A DNA stretch of 57,367 nt. Origin: Psychromicrobium xiongbiense. GTDB lineage: Bacteria; Actinomycetota; Actinomycetes; Actinomycetales; Micrococcaceae. The translations under genes were made by a program, and so were the position numbers. Positions 18,429 through 27,285 of this stretch are shown in pieces (position 1 is the first letter of the stretch; the number at the start of each line of letters is the position of its first letter). The stretch covers positions 1 to 57,367 of the forward strand of contig NZ_JASSZH010000026.1 in assembly GCF_030271165.1 (NCBI RefSeq), read 5' to 3'. The notes beneath the pieces are model-generated. The model was not told the DNA's origin, made no database searches, and saw only the letters and a list, made by a program, of their open reading frames with translations.

Positions 18429-18531
18429 GCCTGCACCCGGGTGCGGCCCGCGTCTTCGGCAGACAGGTGCCGGGTGAACGGATGGTGAGTGGATGTTGAG
18501 CGAATCCGGGCTGATGCGGCAAGCTTGATCC

Positions 18532-19275
18532 ATGAAATGGAGCAAAAAGCCAAGGGTGCTGCTGGCCGTCGCCCTGGCCATTGCGGTGGCCACCCTCTGT
18601 TCCGGCTGCTTCACGGTGATTGATCCGGACCCGCGGCTCAGTCCTGCCAGCTCCCCGGCGTCCTATCTGGCCCGGATCAAGGCGGCGAGCCTGGTCCAGC
18701 CCACCTCGACGGCGGCACAGACCAGTAGTGCAGGCGTGAACGCCTTTGTGGTGCCGGGGCGCGATGTGGCCTGTGTTATGACGACCTCCAGGGGAGGCCA
18801 TCTGAACACGCCGCTGGAGCCCAATGACTATGGCAATACCGCCAATCAGCCCTTCCCGGTGGTCCCGGTGGTGAGTTGTGAGCTGGCGGCCTACCCGGAC
18901 CCGCAACCGCAGGACGCAGCCTCCGACTGTGCGAAGACCGGCATCGGCTATCGCGGCGGCGCCGTTCTGCTCTCGCCGGAAGCGGTGGTGTACGGTTCCT
19001 GCCGGGCAGGTCTGAACGGCATGGAAGCGTCCGGTGACGATAGCAGCAGCACCAAGAAGCTGATCGCTTCGCTGCCGGCTCTGGCGGACGGGGCCGCTCT
19101 GGAGGCTCAGGGCTATCGTTGCGCCTCACTGGATGGCGGGGTGGCCTGCGCAAATCTGGCGCAGGGCGTCGGCTTCTTCGTCAACAAGACCAGCTACCAA
19201 CTTTTCGGGCCCGGGCAGCGACCCACGGGCTCATCTACGGGCTCATCTGCGGGCAGTCCCACACCCAGCCATTGA
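18532..19275 (+). CDS. probable secreted lipoprotein, six cysteines in the mature part
   Basis: A 247-residue protein with a signal peptide (charged MKWSKKPR, then a hydrophobic core) ending LCSGC, with C26 as a possible lipidation site. The lipobox is imperfect because Cys is at -3. The mature part has six further cysteines in short motifs (DVACVM, VSCELA, SDCAKT, GSCRAG, YRCASL, VACANL), enough for three disulfides, and a Ser/Thr/Gly/Pro tail. No domain is recognised. It follows the LAETG protein by 103 bases on the same strand. The spacer holds a 12-bp palindrome GCACCCGGGTGC at 18433-18444, which may end the upstream transcript. Its role is unknown, probably in the envelope. Confidence 0.7.
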   Translation: MKWSKKPRVLLAVALAIAVATLCSGCFTVIDPDPRLSPASSPASYLARIKAASLVQPTSTAAQTSSAGVNAFVVPGRDVACVMTTSRGGHLNTPLEPNDYGNTANQPFPVVPVVSCELAAYPDPQPQDAASDCAKTGIGYRGGAVLLSPEAVVYGSCRAGLNGMEASGDDSSSTKKLIASLPALADGAALEAQGYRCASLDGGVACANLAQGVGFFVNKTSYQLFGPGQRPTGSSTGSSAGSPTPSH

Positions 19276-19514
19276 CCGCTCCGGGCCGGTCTCAGGGAAG
19301 GATTCGCGCCATATCTTGTCCTAAATGTGGGCTTACTCACTAAACGGGTACTCTGGGAGCGGCGGAATACACCGCTGCACTAGAGTTCCCTGTGGGGCGC
19401 TGGAAGGTCCTGGATGGACTTGAGGGCTGTGGCCCGGGCCGGTGTCCTGCAGTTGCAGAAGAGATACTTCTGTTCTGCATCCCAAACTACTTCGACGTAG
19501 AAGGACTTGAGCCC

Positions 19515-20699
19515 GTGGACCTGTTTGAATACCAGGCGCGCGACCTGTTTGAAGCACACGGTGTCCCCGTGTTGGCAGGCATCGTGGCGACGACACCGGA
19601 AGAAGCCAGAGAAGCTGCTGCGCAGATCGGCGGCGTGACCGTCGTCAAGGCGCAGGTCAAGGTCGGTGGCCGTGGCAAGGCGGGCGGTGTCAAAGTCGCC
19701 AAGACCGCAGACGAAGCCTTCACCTATGCCCAGGACATCCTGGGGATGGACATCAAGGGCCACACCGTGCACCGCGTGATGATCGCTCAGGGCGCGGACA
19801 TTGCGGAGGAGTACTACTTCTCCGTTCTGCTTGACCGGGCCAACCGCAACTACCTGGCCATGTGCTCGGTGGAGGGCGGTATGGAGATCGAGCAACTGGC
19901 CGTGGAGCGCCCCGAGGCTCTCGCCAAGGTCGCCATTAACCCGGCCGTCGGCATCGACCGTGCCAAGGCTGAGGAAATCGTGGATACCGCAGGCTTTGCC
20001 GCGGATGTTCGCGAAGGCGTCATCGAGACCATCCTCAAGCTCTGGGACGTCTTCACCGGTGAGGACGCGACGCTGGTGGAGGTGAACCCTCTGGTCAAGA
20101 CCGGCGATGGGCGCATCCTGGCTCTGGACGGCAAGGTCTCCCTGGACGAGAACGCCGCATTCCGTCACCCGGAGCACGAGGCCCTTGAGGACAAGGCTGC
20201 CGCCGATCCGCTGGAGGCCAAGGCCAAGGAGCATGACCTCAACTACGTCAAGCTCGATGGCGAGGTCGGCATCATCGGTAACGGTGCAGGTCTCGTGATG
20301 AGCACGCTCGACGTGGTCGCCTACGCCGGCGAAAACCACGGCAACGTCAAGCCCGCGAACTTCCTGGACATCGGAGGTGGCGCCTCGGCTGAGGTGATGG
20401 CCGCCGGCCTCGACGTCATTCTCAATGACAGCCAGGTGAAGAGCGTCTTCGTCAACGTCTTCGGCGGGATCACCGCCTGTGACGCTGTCGCCAACGGCAT
20501 CGTCAAGGCGCTGGAAATCCTCGGTGATGAGGCGAACAAGCCGCTCGTCGTGCGCCTTGACGGCAACAACGTGGAGGAAGGCCGCCGCATTCTGGCCGAA
20601 GCCAACCACCCGCTGGTCACTCAGGCGGACACCATGGACTCCGGTGCTGACAAGGCCGCTGAGCTGGCCAACTCCAACTCGGCGAACGCTGCGAAGTAA
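19515..20699 (+). CDS. sucC: succinyl-CoA synthetase (ADP-forming) beta subunit
   Basis: A 394-residue TCA-cycle enzyme subunit that, with SucD, interconverts succinyl-CoA and succinate with formation of ATP. The N-terminus [19 protein letters not shown] is typical. An ATP-grasp domain follows ([17 protein letters not shown] near 40, [11 protein letters not shown] near 195), and the CoA-ligase part includes [17 protein letters not shown] and [18 protein letters not shown] 19515 was chosen for family length and the AAGGAC eight bases upstream; the frame is open further back to 19392. The 239 bases before it carry no gene; TAGAGT at 19381 may be a -10 box. Confidence 0.97.
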   Translation: MDLFEYQARDLFEAHGVPVLAGIVATTPEEAREAAAQIGGVTVVKAQVKVGGRGKAGGVKVAKTADEAFTYAQDILGMDIKGHTVHRVMIAQGADIAEEYYFSVLLDRANRNYLAMCSVEGGMEIEQLAVERPEALAKVAINPAVGIDRAKAEEIVDTAGFAADVREGVIETILKLWDVFTGEDATLVEVNPLVKTGDGRILALDGKVSLDENAAFRHPEHEALEDKAAADPLEAKAKEHDLNYVKLDGEVGIIGNGAGLVMSTLDVVAYAGENHGNVKPANFLDIGGGASAEVMAAGLDVILNDSQVKSVFVNVFGGITACDAVANGIVKALEILGDEANKPLVVRLDGNNVEEGRRILAEANHPLVTQADTMDSGADKAAELANSNSANAAK

Positions 20700-20711
20700 G
20701 GGCTTACGACA

Positions 20712-21626
20712 ATGTCTATCTACCTCAACAAAGATTCCAAGGTCATCGTCCAGGGCATCACCGGCGGCGAAGGTACCAAGCACACCGCGCTCATGCTCAA
20801 GGCCGGCACTCAGGTGGTCGGTGGTGTGAACGCCCGCAAGGCAGGCACCACTGTCAGCCACACGGATGCCGCCGGTAACCCGGTGGAGCTGCCCGTCTTC
20901 GGCGGCGTGGCTGAGGCCATGGAAAAGACCGGCGCGGATGTCTCCATCATCTTCGTGCCCCCGGCGTTCACCAAGGATGCCGTGGTCGAGGCGATCGAAG
21001 CCGGCATCGGCCTGGTCGTCATCATCACCGAAGGCGTGCCGGTTCAGGACTCGGCCGAGTTCTGGGCGCTCGCACAGTCGAAGGTCGATGCCGACGGCAA
21101 GCAGATCACCCGCATCATCGGCCCGAACTGCCCCGGAATCATCACCCCTGGCGAATCGCTGGTCGGCATCACCCCGAACAACATCACGGGCAAGGGCGGT
21201 GTAGGCCTGGTTTCCAAGTCCGGCACCCTGACCTACCAGATGATGTACGAACTGCGCGACCTGGGCTTCTCCACCGCCATCGGCATCGGTGGCGACCCGG
21301 TGATCGGCACGACCCACATTGACGCTCTGGCCGCTTTCGAGGCTGATCCGGAGACCAAGGCGATCGTCATGATCGGCGAGATCGGCGGCGACGCCGAGGA
21401 GCGGGCCGCGGAGTTCATCAAGGCGCACGTGACCAAGCCGGTCGTCGGCTACGTGGCGGGCTTCACCGCACCGGAAGGCAAGACCATGGGTCATGCCGGC
21501 GCCATCGTCTCCGGCTCCGCCGGTACCGCACAGGCCAAGAAGGAAGCCCTGGAGGCTGCCGGCGTAAAGGTCGGCAAGACCCCGTCTGAGGCTGCGCGAC
21601 TGCTGCGCGAGGTCTACCCCGGCTGA
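20712..21626 (+). CDS. sucD: succinyl-CoA synthetase alpha subunit
   Basis: A 304-residue partner of SucC, starting 12 bases after its stop. The CoA-binding Rossmann part has [15 protein letters not shown] (15-29), GGVNARKAG and PPAFTKDAV. The ligase part has [12 protein letters not shown] (137-148), and the phosphohistidine H261 lies in [13 protein letters not shown]. Length and motifs are complete. The operon ends in a strong hairpin 18 bases after the stop. Confidence 0.98.
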   Translation: MSIYLNKDSKVIVQGITGGEGTKHTALMLKAGTQVVGGVNARKAGTTVSHTDAAGNPVELPVFGGVAEAMEKTGADVSIIFVPPAFTKDAVVEAIEAGIGLVVIITEGVPVQDSAEFWALAQSKVDADGKQITRIIGPNCPGIITPGESLVGITPNNITGKGGVGLVSKSGTLTYQMMYELRDLGFSTAIGIGGDPVIGTTHIDALAAFEADPETKAIVMIGEIGGDAEERAAEFIKAHVTKPVVGYVAGFTAPEGKTMGHAGAIVSGSAGTAQAKKEALEAAGVKVGKTPSEAARLLREVYPG

Positions 21627-21644
21627 CACTATCGCTGAAAATCC

Positions 21645-21681
21645 ATCGGCCGCCCGCTCCCACTGGGAACGGGCGGCCGAT
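21645..21681. terminator. bidirectional terminator between sucD and the AHSA1 gene
   Basis: A 12-bp perfect stem, ATCGGCCGCCCG paired with CGGGCGGCCGAT, is extended inward by CTCCC against GGGAA with partial pairing. It lies 18 bases after sucD and 22 bases after the stop of the convergent gene, so it can serve both. There is no T tract, as is usual in high-GC actinobacteria. Confidence 0.8.
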
Positions 21682-21703
21682 GTCGTTATCCGGGCGACTG
21701 TTG

Positions 21704-22177
21704 TCAGGAGGCAAGCATCTGGTCGAGGCGCTCGTAGCCTTCACGGATGCCGTGTTCCATGCCGGACTCGACGAAACCGTCGCGTGAACCCTGGTCCGGG
21801 AACACCGAGCGCCCGTGGAGTCGGCATCGGCCGCCATCGAGCCTTTCGAAACTGACGGACTCCAGGGCGACGATGTCGGGGAAGCCGAGATACTCGAAGG
21901 TTTGAATCACGAGCTCGTTCTCCCGGATGGTGTGGAAGCTGCCGCGGAAGTCATAGCGGTTGCCTTCGGCATCGAGGTTGGCGTAGGCATAGTGGCCGCC
22001 GCTGCGGAAGTCATAGTCGTCGACTTCCAGCGAGAGGCCGTTCGGGCCCAGCCAGTGCTTGAGCAGATCAGGGTTCTGATGGGCGGCGAAGACGGCTTCG
22101 ACGGGGAAGCCGAATTCACGCTCATAACTCATGAAGGGTTGGCCCTCAGGGACGCTGAGGACGAGCGGATTGGTCAT
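21704..22177 (-). CDS. SRPBCC / AHSA1-family protein
   Basis: A 157-residue START-like (AHSA1) ligand-pocket protein. Recognisable pieces are REFGFPVEAVFAAHQNPDLLKHWLGP, the FRSGGHYAYANLDAEGN strand pair, LESVSFERLDGGRC and the C-terminal long helix GMEHGIREGYERLDQML. Such proteins follow ArsR-type regulators in many bacteria; their ligand is generally unknown. ATG 22177 was chosen because AAGAGGAAG lies just ahead of it. It starts 32 bases inside the end of the arsR-like gene, so translation is probably coupled. Confidence 0.85.
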   Translation of the reverse strand: MTNPLVLSVPEGQPFMSYEREFGFPVEAVFAAHQNPDLLKHWLGPNGLSLEVDDYDFRSGGHYAYANLDAEGNRYDFRGSFHTIRENELVIQTFEYLGFPDIVALESVSFERLDGGRCRLHGRSVFPDQGSRDGFVESGMEHGIREGYERLDQMLAS

Positions 22178-22565
22178 GATCTTCCTCTTTCCGTGCTGTT
22201 GTGGTGGGTTGGTGCGCCGTCCCCTTGTCAGGGAGGCCGTGGGTGGAGAGAGCATGCAACGTTGCGTCCAGCTCCCGGAACTGGCGTTCTTTGGTCAGGC
22301 GGTACTGATCCAGCCAGGCGGTCAGAGTCTCCAGCCGGGCCGGATTCAGGTGCACGGGTCGGCGTTGGGCGTCCCGTGACCGGGTGACCAGCCCCGCGGA
22401 CTGCAGAACCTGGATGTGTTTGGAGACCGCCTGTTTGGTGATCCTGAAGGGCTCGGCCAGCTCATTGACTGTCGCCGGTCCGCGACTGAGCCGGGCGATC
22501 AGCGATCTGCGGACCGGGTCAGCAAGTGCCGCAAAAGCGGTATCCAGCTCTGCTTCCTCGTTCAT
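22146..22565 (-). CDS. ArsR-family transcriptional repressor
   Basis: A 139-residue winged-helix regulator. LDTAFAALADPVRRSLIARL is the usual first helix pair, TVNELAEPFRITKQAVSKHI the recognition HTH, and LQSAGLVTRSRDAQRRPVHL the wing. It contains no cysteine, so it is not a thiol metal sensor; it belongs to the type paired with AHSA1 proteins. ATG 22565 has GGGAG nine bases upstream; ATGs at 22574 and 22598 are less well placed. The two palindromes at 22592-22627, 27 bases ahead of the start, are its likely operator. The C-terminal 30 residues after GLPDKG are low-complexity and overlap the start of the next gene. Confidence 0.88.
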   Translation of the reverse strand: MNEEAELDTAFAALADPVRRSLIARLSRGPATVNELAEPFRITKQAVSKHIQVLQSAGLVTRSRDAQRRPVHLNPARLETLTAWLDQYRLTKERQFRELDATLHALSTHGLPDKGTAHQPTTTARKEEDHDQSARPQRP

Positions 22566-22591
22566 CTGCCTCATCTCCCGAGCATCTTTTG

Positions 22592-22627
22592 TGATCAATT
22601 AAATAATTGATCAATCAGATGATTGAT
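22592..22627. promoter_or_regulatory. paired palindromes, probable ArsR-type operator
   Basis: Two perfect, overlapping inverted repeats sit in an AT-rich island. TGATCAATTA pairs with TAATTGATCA about an AA centre (22592-22613). ATCAATCA pairs with TGATTGAT about a GA centre (22610-22627). The shared core is an ATCAAT/ATTGAT half-site repeated four times. The position just ahead of the arsR-like gene indicates autoregulation. Confidence 0.75.
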
Positions 22628-22831
22628 TACATCTTCAGCCTTATGGCTGATGCCTGTCAAGGGGTTGGCGGTCTACAGTGGTCAGGCTGTGGAGATGTGG
22701 CTGCGCTGTGAGCGAACCGGGGCTGACACACTGTCAGTGGCCAGAGGTACGCTGTCTTTTGTCTCCCCAGCACCCGTTTGCACCCATCCTGTGAAATGTC
22801 ACGAGCATTTCGCTGACTGCGTGAGGTCACC

Positions 22832-24565
22832 ATGCTTATCAAACTTCTCCGCCGGTACGGCAAGCGATATATCCCGTATATCCTTGCCGTTCTGGTGTTC
22901 CAACTCGTAGCGACCATCGCTGCGCTCTATCTGCCGAGCCTCAATGCCCAGATCATTGACCAGGGGGTGGCCAAAGCGGACACCGGCTACATCTGGAACG
23001 TCGGTGGCGTGATGCTCATCGTCGCCCTGGTCCAGGTAGCTGCGGCCGTGGCCGGGGTCTACTACGGGTCCAAGGCCTCGATGGCGGTCGGTCGCGATCT
23101 GCGCCGCAGCGTCTTCCGTAAGGTCACCAGCTTTTCCGCCCAGGAACTGGGCAAGTTCGGCGCGCCCACCCTGATCACCCGCGGGACGAATGACGTTCAG
23201 CAGGTTCAGATGGTCTTGCTGATGGGCCTGAACTTCATGGTCATGACGCCCATCATGTGCATCGGCGGCATCATCATGGCGCTCCGCGAAGATCTGGCCC
23301 TCTCCTGGCTGGTCTGGGTTTCGGTGCCCTTGCTGGTGGCCGTGGTGGGATATCTCGTCTGGTTGCTGATGCCACTGTTCAAGTCCATGCAGGGCAAGAT
23401 CGACAAAATCAACGGTGTGCTGCGTGAGCAGATTGTTGGCATCCGGGTGGTCCGGGCCTTTGTCCGCGAACCCTACGAGACCAAGCGCTTCGATGCCGCC
23501 AATGAAGACCTGACCAAGGTCTCGATGCGCGTCGGCTACATCTTCGTCCTGATGTTCCCGCTGATCACCATGATCCTGCACCTGGCGACCTCCGCTGTGC
23601 TGTGGTTCGGTGGGCAGCGCGTCGATCTGGGCCAGATGCAGGTGGGCTCGCTCACCGCATTCCTGCAGTACCTGTTGCAGATCCTGACTGCGGTGATGAT
23701 GGGCACCTTTATGGCCATGATGATTCCCCGTGCCGTGGTCTGTGCGGAGCGTATCGGTGAGGTTCTGGATGTTGAGCCGAGCCTTCACCTGCCGGAGAAG
23801 CCAGTGGAGCCAGCCGCGATGGAGGGCATCGTGGAGTACCGCAACGTGACCTTCGCTTACCCGGGTGCTGAGTCGCCGGTGCTCAAAAATATTTCGTTCA
23901 CCGCCCGGCCCGGGGAGACCGTGGCGATCATCGGTCCGACGGGTGTGGGAAAGAGTACGTTGCTTTCGCTGCTGCCGCGCCTGTATGACGCTGGTGCGGG
24001 GGAGGTGCTCCTGGATGGCGTCCCGGTCACCGAACTGAGCAGGCAGGCCATCACGTCCCGGGTCTCCATGGTGCCGCAGAAACCGTATCTGTTCTCCGGA
24101 ACCATCGCCTCCAATCTGCGGTTTGGCCGCCCGGATGCAGGGGACGAGGTGTTGTGGGATGCCCTGACCGTGGCTCAGGGAGCGGATTTCGTCCGGGAAA
24201 AGAGCCGTGGTCTGGATTCGAGGGTCGCCCAGGGCGGCACCAACGTCTCGGGCGGTCAGCGGCAGCGGCTGTGCATTGCCCGCACGCTGGTCACCGAGCC
24301 CAAGGTGTACCTCTTTGACGATTCTTTCTCCGCACTCGACGTCACCACGGATGCACGTCTGCGGAGAGCGCTCAAGGCCAAAACTGCCAACGCCACGGTG
24401 ATCATCGTGGCCCAGCGAGTCGCCACCATCGTGGAGGCAGATCAGATTCTGGTCCTGGACAACGGCGAGATCGTCGATCGTGGAACCCACGAGGAACTAC
24501 TCGAATCCTCGACCACCTATCAGGAGATTGTCGCCTCGCAGATCAGTGCGGAGGAAGTCGCATGA
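22832..24565 (+). CDS. heterodimeric ABC exporter subunit 1, degenerate catalytic site
   Basis: A 577-residue permease-ATPase half-transporter. Six membrane helices (about 15-310) precede the NBD: Walker A GPTGVGKST, Q-loop MVPQKPYLF, intact signature VSGGQRQR. Walker B reads VYLFDDSFSALD with Asp where the catalytic Glu belongs, and the switch region is IVAQRVATI with Gln for His. This is the pattern of the TM287 / LmrC-type subunit in heterodimeric multidrug exporters. The next gene overlaps by ATGA and supplies the complementary features. GAGGT precedes ATG 22832. The 200 bases upstream separate it from the divergent arsR operon and hold its promoter. Confidence 0.93.
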   Translation: MLIKLLRRYGKRYIPYILAVLVFQLVATIAALYLPSLNAQIIDQGVAKADTGYIWNVGGVMLIVALVQVAAAVAGVYYGSKASMAVGRDLRRSVFRKVTSFSAQELGKFGAPTLITRGTNDVQQVQMVLLMGLNFMVMTPIMCIGGIIMALREDLALSWLVWVSVPLLVAVVGYLVWLLMPLFKSMQGKIDKINGVLREQIVGIRVVRAFVREPYETKRFDAANEDLTKVSMRVGYIFVLMFPLITMILHLATSAVLWFGGQRVDLGQMQVGSLTAFLQYLLQILTAVMMGTFMAMMIPRAVVCAERIGEVLDVEPSLHLPEKPVEPAAMEGIVEYRNVTFAYPGAESPVLKNISFTARPGETVAIIGPTGVGKSTLLSLLPRLYDAGAGEVLLDGVPVTELSRQAITSRVSMVPQKPYLFSGTIASNLRFGRPDAGDEVLWDALTVAQGADFVREKSRGLDSRVAQGGTNVSGGQRQRLCIARTLVTEPKVYLFDDSFSALDVTTDARLRRALKAKTANATVIIVAQRVATIVEADQILVLDNGEIVDRGTHEELLESSTTYQEIVASQISAEEVA

Positions 24566-26580
24566 GTAAGACTGAAGCAACCCCCGAGGTCGTGAACGAC
24601 GATGACTTCGAGGAAGAGGAGTTCAAACCCACCGAGATGGATGGGGACATGTTCGGCGGTGCCCCGGCCAAGAAAGCCAAGGCTTTCTGGCCCTCCGCGA
24701 AGCGCCTGATCGGGCTGCTGCGTCACGAGTGGCTGGCCCTGGTGCTGATCTTTGCCGCGGTTGCCGTGTCCGTGGTGCTCACCGTCATCGGCCCTAAGAT
24801 TCTGGGTCAGGCGATGAACGTGATCTTTGATGGTGTGATCGGCAAGGGGCTGCCGTCTGGGGCGACCAAGGAGCAGGTGATCGATGGCGCGCGGGCGGCC
24901 GGGCAGACCGACTTCGCGAACATGCTGGCTGCCTCCAACGTGGTGCCCGGTCACGGTATCGACTTCAACAGGCTCTCCTTCCTGATCATCGTGACGCTCT
25001 CCATCTATTTCATCGCCTCCGTCTTCAACTGGTTCCAGGGATTCCTGCTGAATACGGTGGTGATGCGGGCCATCCGTAAGCTCCGTGCCGATGTGGAAGC
25101 CAAGCTCAACCGGTTGCCGTTGAGCTACTTCGACACGGGTCAGCGAGGAGACGTGCTCTCCCGGGTGACCAATGATGTGGACAACGTCCAGCAAGGACTC
25201 CAGCAAGCCTTCTCCCAGCTGGTCAGTTCCGCCCTGTTGTTGGTCGGGTTCACCATCATGATGTTCGTGGTGTCCTGGGAGCTCGCGCTGATCGCGCTGG
25301 TCGCCATCCCGCTCTCCGGGATCGTGGTCGCCATGATTGGCGCCCGCAGCCAGAAGCTCTTCGCTGCGCAGTGGAAGAGCACGGGGGCACTCAATGGCCA
25401 GATCGAGGAATCGTTCTCCGGGCATACCTTGGTCACCCTGTTCGGTCGTGAACAGGACATGCTGGAGCGCTTCGATGAGCGCAATGAAAGCCTGTACCGC
25501 TCGGCGTTCGGGGCGCAGTTCGTCTCCGGCATGATGATGCCGATCATGCAATTTGTGAACTACCTCAGCTATGTGGGGATCGCCGTGGTCGGTGGGCTGC
25601 GGGTCGCCTCAGGCCAGATGACGCTCGGCGATGCGACGGCCTTCATCCAGTATTCCCGTGAGTTCAATCAGCCGCTGACCCAGATGGCGGGCATGGCCAA
25701 TATGCTCCAGTCCGGCGTCGCCTCGGCGGAGCGAGTGTTTGAATTCCTGGATGCTGAGGAGCAGGATCCGGAGACTGCGGTGGAGACGCTGCCGGCCAGG
25801 ACCGACGGGCACGTTGAGTTCGAGCATGTGACCTTCAGCTATGTTGAGGACAAGCCGCTCATCGAGGATCTGTCCTTTGCCGCGCGCCCGGGGGCCACCG
25901 TCGCCATCGTGGGTCCGACCGGCGCCGGAAAGACCACCCTGGTCAATCTGGTGATGCGCTTCTATGAGCTCAACTCGGGGCGGATCACTCTGGATGGTGT
26001 GGACATCACGCAGATCAGCCGGGCGGAGCTGCGCTCCAAGGTGGGCATGGTGCTTCAGGATGCCTGGCTCTTTGGCGGGACGATCTACGAGAACATCCAG
26101 TACGGAAATCTGGACGCCACGGAGGAACAGATCATGGCGGCCGCCAAGGCCACCTACGTTGATCGGTTTGTCCGGGCTCTGCCGGATGGTTACCAGACCG
26201 TCCTGGATGACAACGGCGAGAATGTCAGCGCTGGCGAGATGCAGCTGATCACCATTGCCCGGGCTTTTGTGGCCAACCCTTCTCTGCTGATTCTGGATGA
26301 GGCGACGAGCTCGGTGGATACCCGCACCGAGGTCCTGGTGCAGAAGGCGATGGCTGCTCTGCGGACCGACCGGACGAGCTTCGTGATCGCCCACCGCCTT
26401 TCGACCATCCGGGATGCCGACACCATTCTGGTGATGGAGGCGGGACGAATCGTGGAGCAGGGCAATCACCACGAGCTGCTGGAGCGGCAGGGCCCGTATT
26501 ACCGGCTCTACATGTCCCAGTTTGCCGGGGGAGAGCCCGAGGAGGACCAGCAGGGCGCGAGAGATCGCGTCGGCGTGTAA
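24562..26580 (+). CDS. heterodimeric ABC exporter subunit 2
   Basis: A 672-residue partner of the preceding gene. An acidic N-terminal extension of about 40 residues (NDDDFEEEEF) comes first. Six helices follow, with a long first outer loop (about 80-150) that includes a GATKEQVIDGARAAGQ insertion. The NBD has Walker A GPTGAGKTT, Walker B LLILDEATSSVD with the catalytic Glu, and switch histidine IAHRLSTIRDAD. Its signature is altered to VSAGEMQL in place of LSGGQ. This changed signature faces the Asp-type Walker B of subunit 1, so one ATP site is inactive and one is complete, as in LmrCD-type exporters. The C-terminal tail is acidic. Likely a multidrug or lipid exporter. Confidence 0.93.
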   Translation: MSKTEATPEVVNDDDFEEEEFKPTEMDGDMFGGAPAKKAKAFWPSAKRLIGLLRHEWLALVLIFAAVAVSVVLTVIGPKILGQAMNVIFDGVIGKGLPSGATKEQVIDGARAAGQTDFANMLAASNVVPGHGIDFNRLSFLIIVTLSIYFIASVFNWFQGFLLNTVVMRAIRKLRADVEAKLNRLPLSYFDTGQRGDVLSRVTNDVDNVQQGLQQAFSQLVSSALLLVGFTIMMFVVSWELALIALVAIPLSGIVVAMIGARSQKLFAAQWKSTGALNGQIEESFSGHTLVTLFGREQDMLERFDERNESLYRSAFGAQFVSGMMMPIMQFVNYLSYVGIAVVGGLRVASGQMTLGDATAFIQYSREFNQPLTQMAGMANMLQSGVASAERVFEFLDAEEQDPETAVETLPARTDGHVEFEHVTFSYVEDKPLIEDLSFAARPGATVAIVGPTGAGKTTLVNLVMRFYELNSGRITLDGVDITQISRAELRSKVGMVLQDAWLFGGTIYENIQYGNLDATEEQIMAAAKATYVDRFVRALPDGYQTVLDDNGENVSAGEMQLITIARAFVANPSLLILDEATSSVDTRTEVLVQKAMAALRTDRTSFVIAHRLSTIRDADTILVMEAGRIVEQGNHHELLERQGPYYRLYMSQFAGGEPEEDQQGARDRVGV

Positions 26581-26602
26581 GTTCCTGTCAGCACAGTCCC
26601 CG

Positions 26603-26639
26603 CAGAGGCGGTGGCCCCTCCCTGGGGTCACCGCCTCTG
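26603..26639 (+). terminator. terminator of the heterodimeric ABC operon
   Basis: A 16-bp stem (CAGAGGCGGTGGCCCC against GGGGTCACCGCCTCTG, with one G-T pair) has a 5-base loop. It lies 23 bases after the stop. No T tract follows. Confidence 0.78.
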
Positions 26640-26670
26640 GTGTGTCACCGAAGGTTTCGGGAATAATTAG

Positions 26671-26699
26671 TTGTCTTAAGCATGTTGTTGAAGTATAGT
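26671..26699 (+). promoter_or_regulatory. promoter of the marR-MFS operon
   Basis: TTGTCT (26671-26676), a 17-base spacer and TATAGT (26694-26699) form a good -35/-10 pair in an AT-rich stretch. Partial TTAGTTG/CAAACAATTA complementarity across 26666-26718 could be a MarR binding site covering the promoter. That second point is tentative. Confidence 0.5.
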
Positions 26700-26730
26700 T
26701 GCTGACGGCAAACAATTACTGAGGGGTGTC

Positions 26731-27285
26731 ATGGCGCAGATCGCCACCGTGGGAAGCATTGAGACCTCCACCGCAGAGCGTTTCGTGGATGGAGTCCTGG
26801 CGATCCAGCGACTGGGGCGCTGCATCGCTCACGCCCGCGGACTCAGCGGTGAGCAGGGGCTGGCGCTTCAGGGTGTGCTGCAGACCATGCAGGGCTCTGA
26901 GGGCATCAGGGCCACCGAAATTGCGGCCCGGCTGGGGCTCAGCGCCTCGGTGCTCAGCAGGCACCTGGCGGAACTGCAGGAGCGTGGGCTGATTGAGCGC
27001 CATACCGATCCGGGGGACCGCAGGGCCCAACGGCTGACGCTCTCCGCCCGGGGGCGCGGGGCCGTTCAGGAAGCCAGGAATCGCCAGGCTGCGCTGGTCC
27101 GTGAAGCCCTGGAGGGTTGGGAGGAGTCCGAGGCGGAGTCCGCCGTCGCCCTCCTGGACAAGTTGGTGACCACTTTGGAGAATTCATTCCGGTCGAGGAC
27201 GCCCGGAGCAGACAAGGCGGGCGCGCACAGCGACTCCGCCATTTTTACCACCTCGCCCGCGGGGAATGAAGAAGGAATGAAGTAA
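26731..27285 (+). CDS. MarR-family transcriptional regulator
   Basis: A 184-residue winged-helix protein. RATEIAARLGLSASVLSRHLAEL is the HTH, ERGLIERHTDPGDRRAQRLTLSARG the beta wing with the family DxxDRR motif. The C-terminal helix is followed by an unusual low-complexity tail of about 35 residues (SRTPGADKAGAHSDS ...). GAGGGG precedes ATG 26731. Its stop overlaps the start of the MFS gene (TAATG), so it most likely represses its own operon and is relieved by a drug or phenolic ligand. Confidence 0.9.
   Translation: MAQIATVGSIETSTAERFVDGVLAIQRLGRCIAHARGLSGEQGLALQGVLQTMQGSEGIRATEIAARLGLSASVLSRHLAELQERGLIERHTDPGDRRAQRLTLSARGRGAVQEARNRQAALVREALEGWEESEAESAVALLDKLVTTLENSFRSRTPGADKAGAHSDSAIFTTSPAGNEEGMK

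Noticed and set aside
19380..21629. A 749-codon open frame on the minus strand opposite sucC-sucD
   Set aside because: Both plus-strand genes are unmistakable. The antisense frame has no recognisable domain and results from high-GC third positions.
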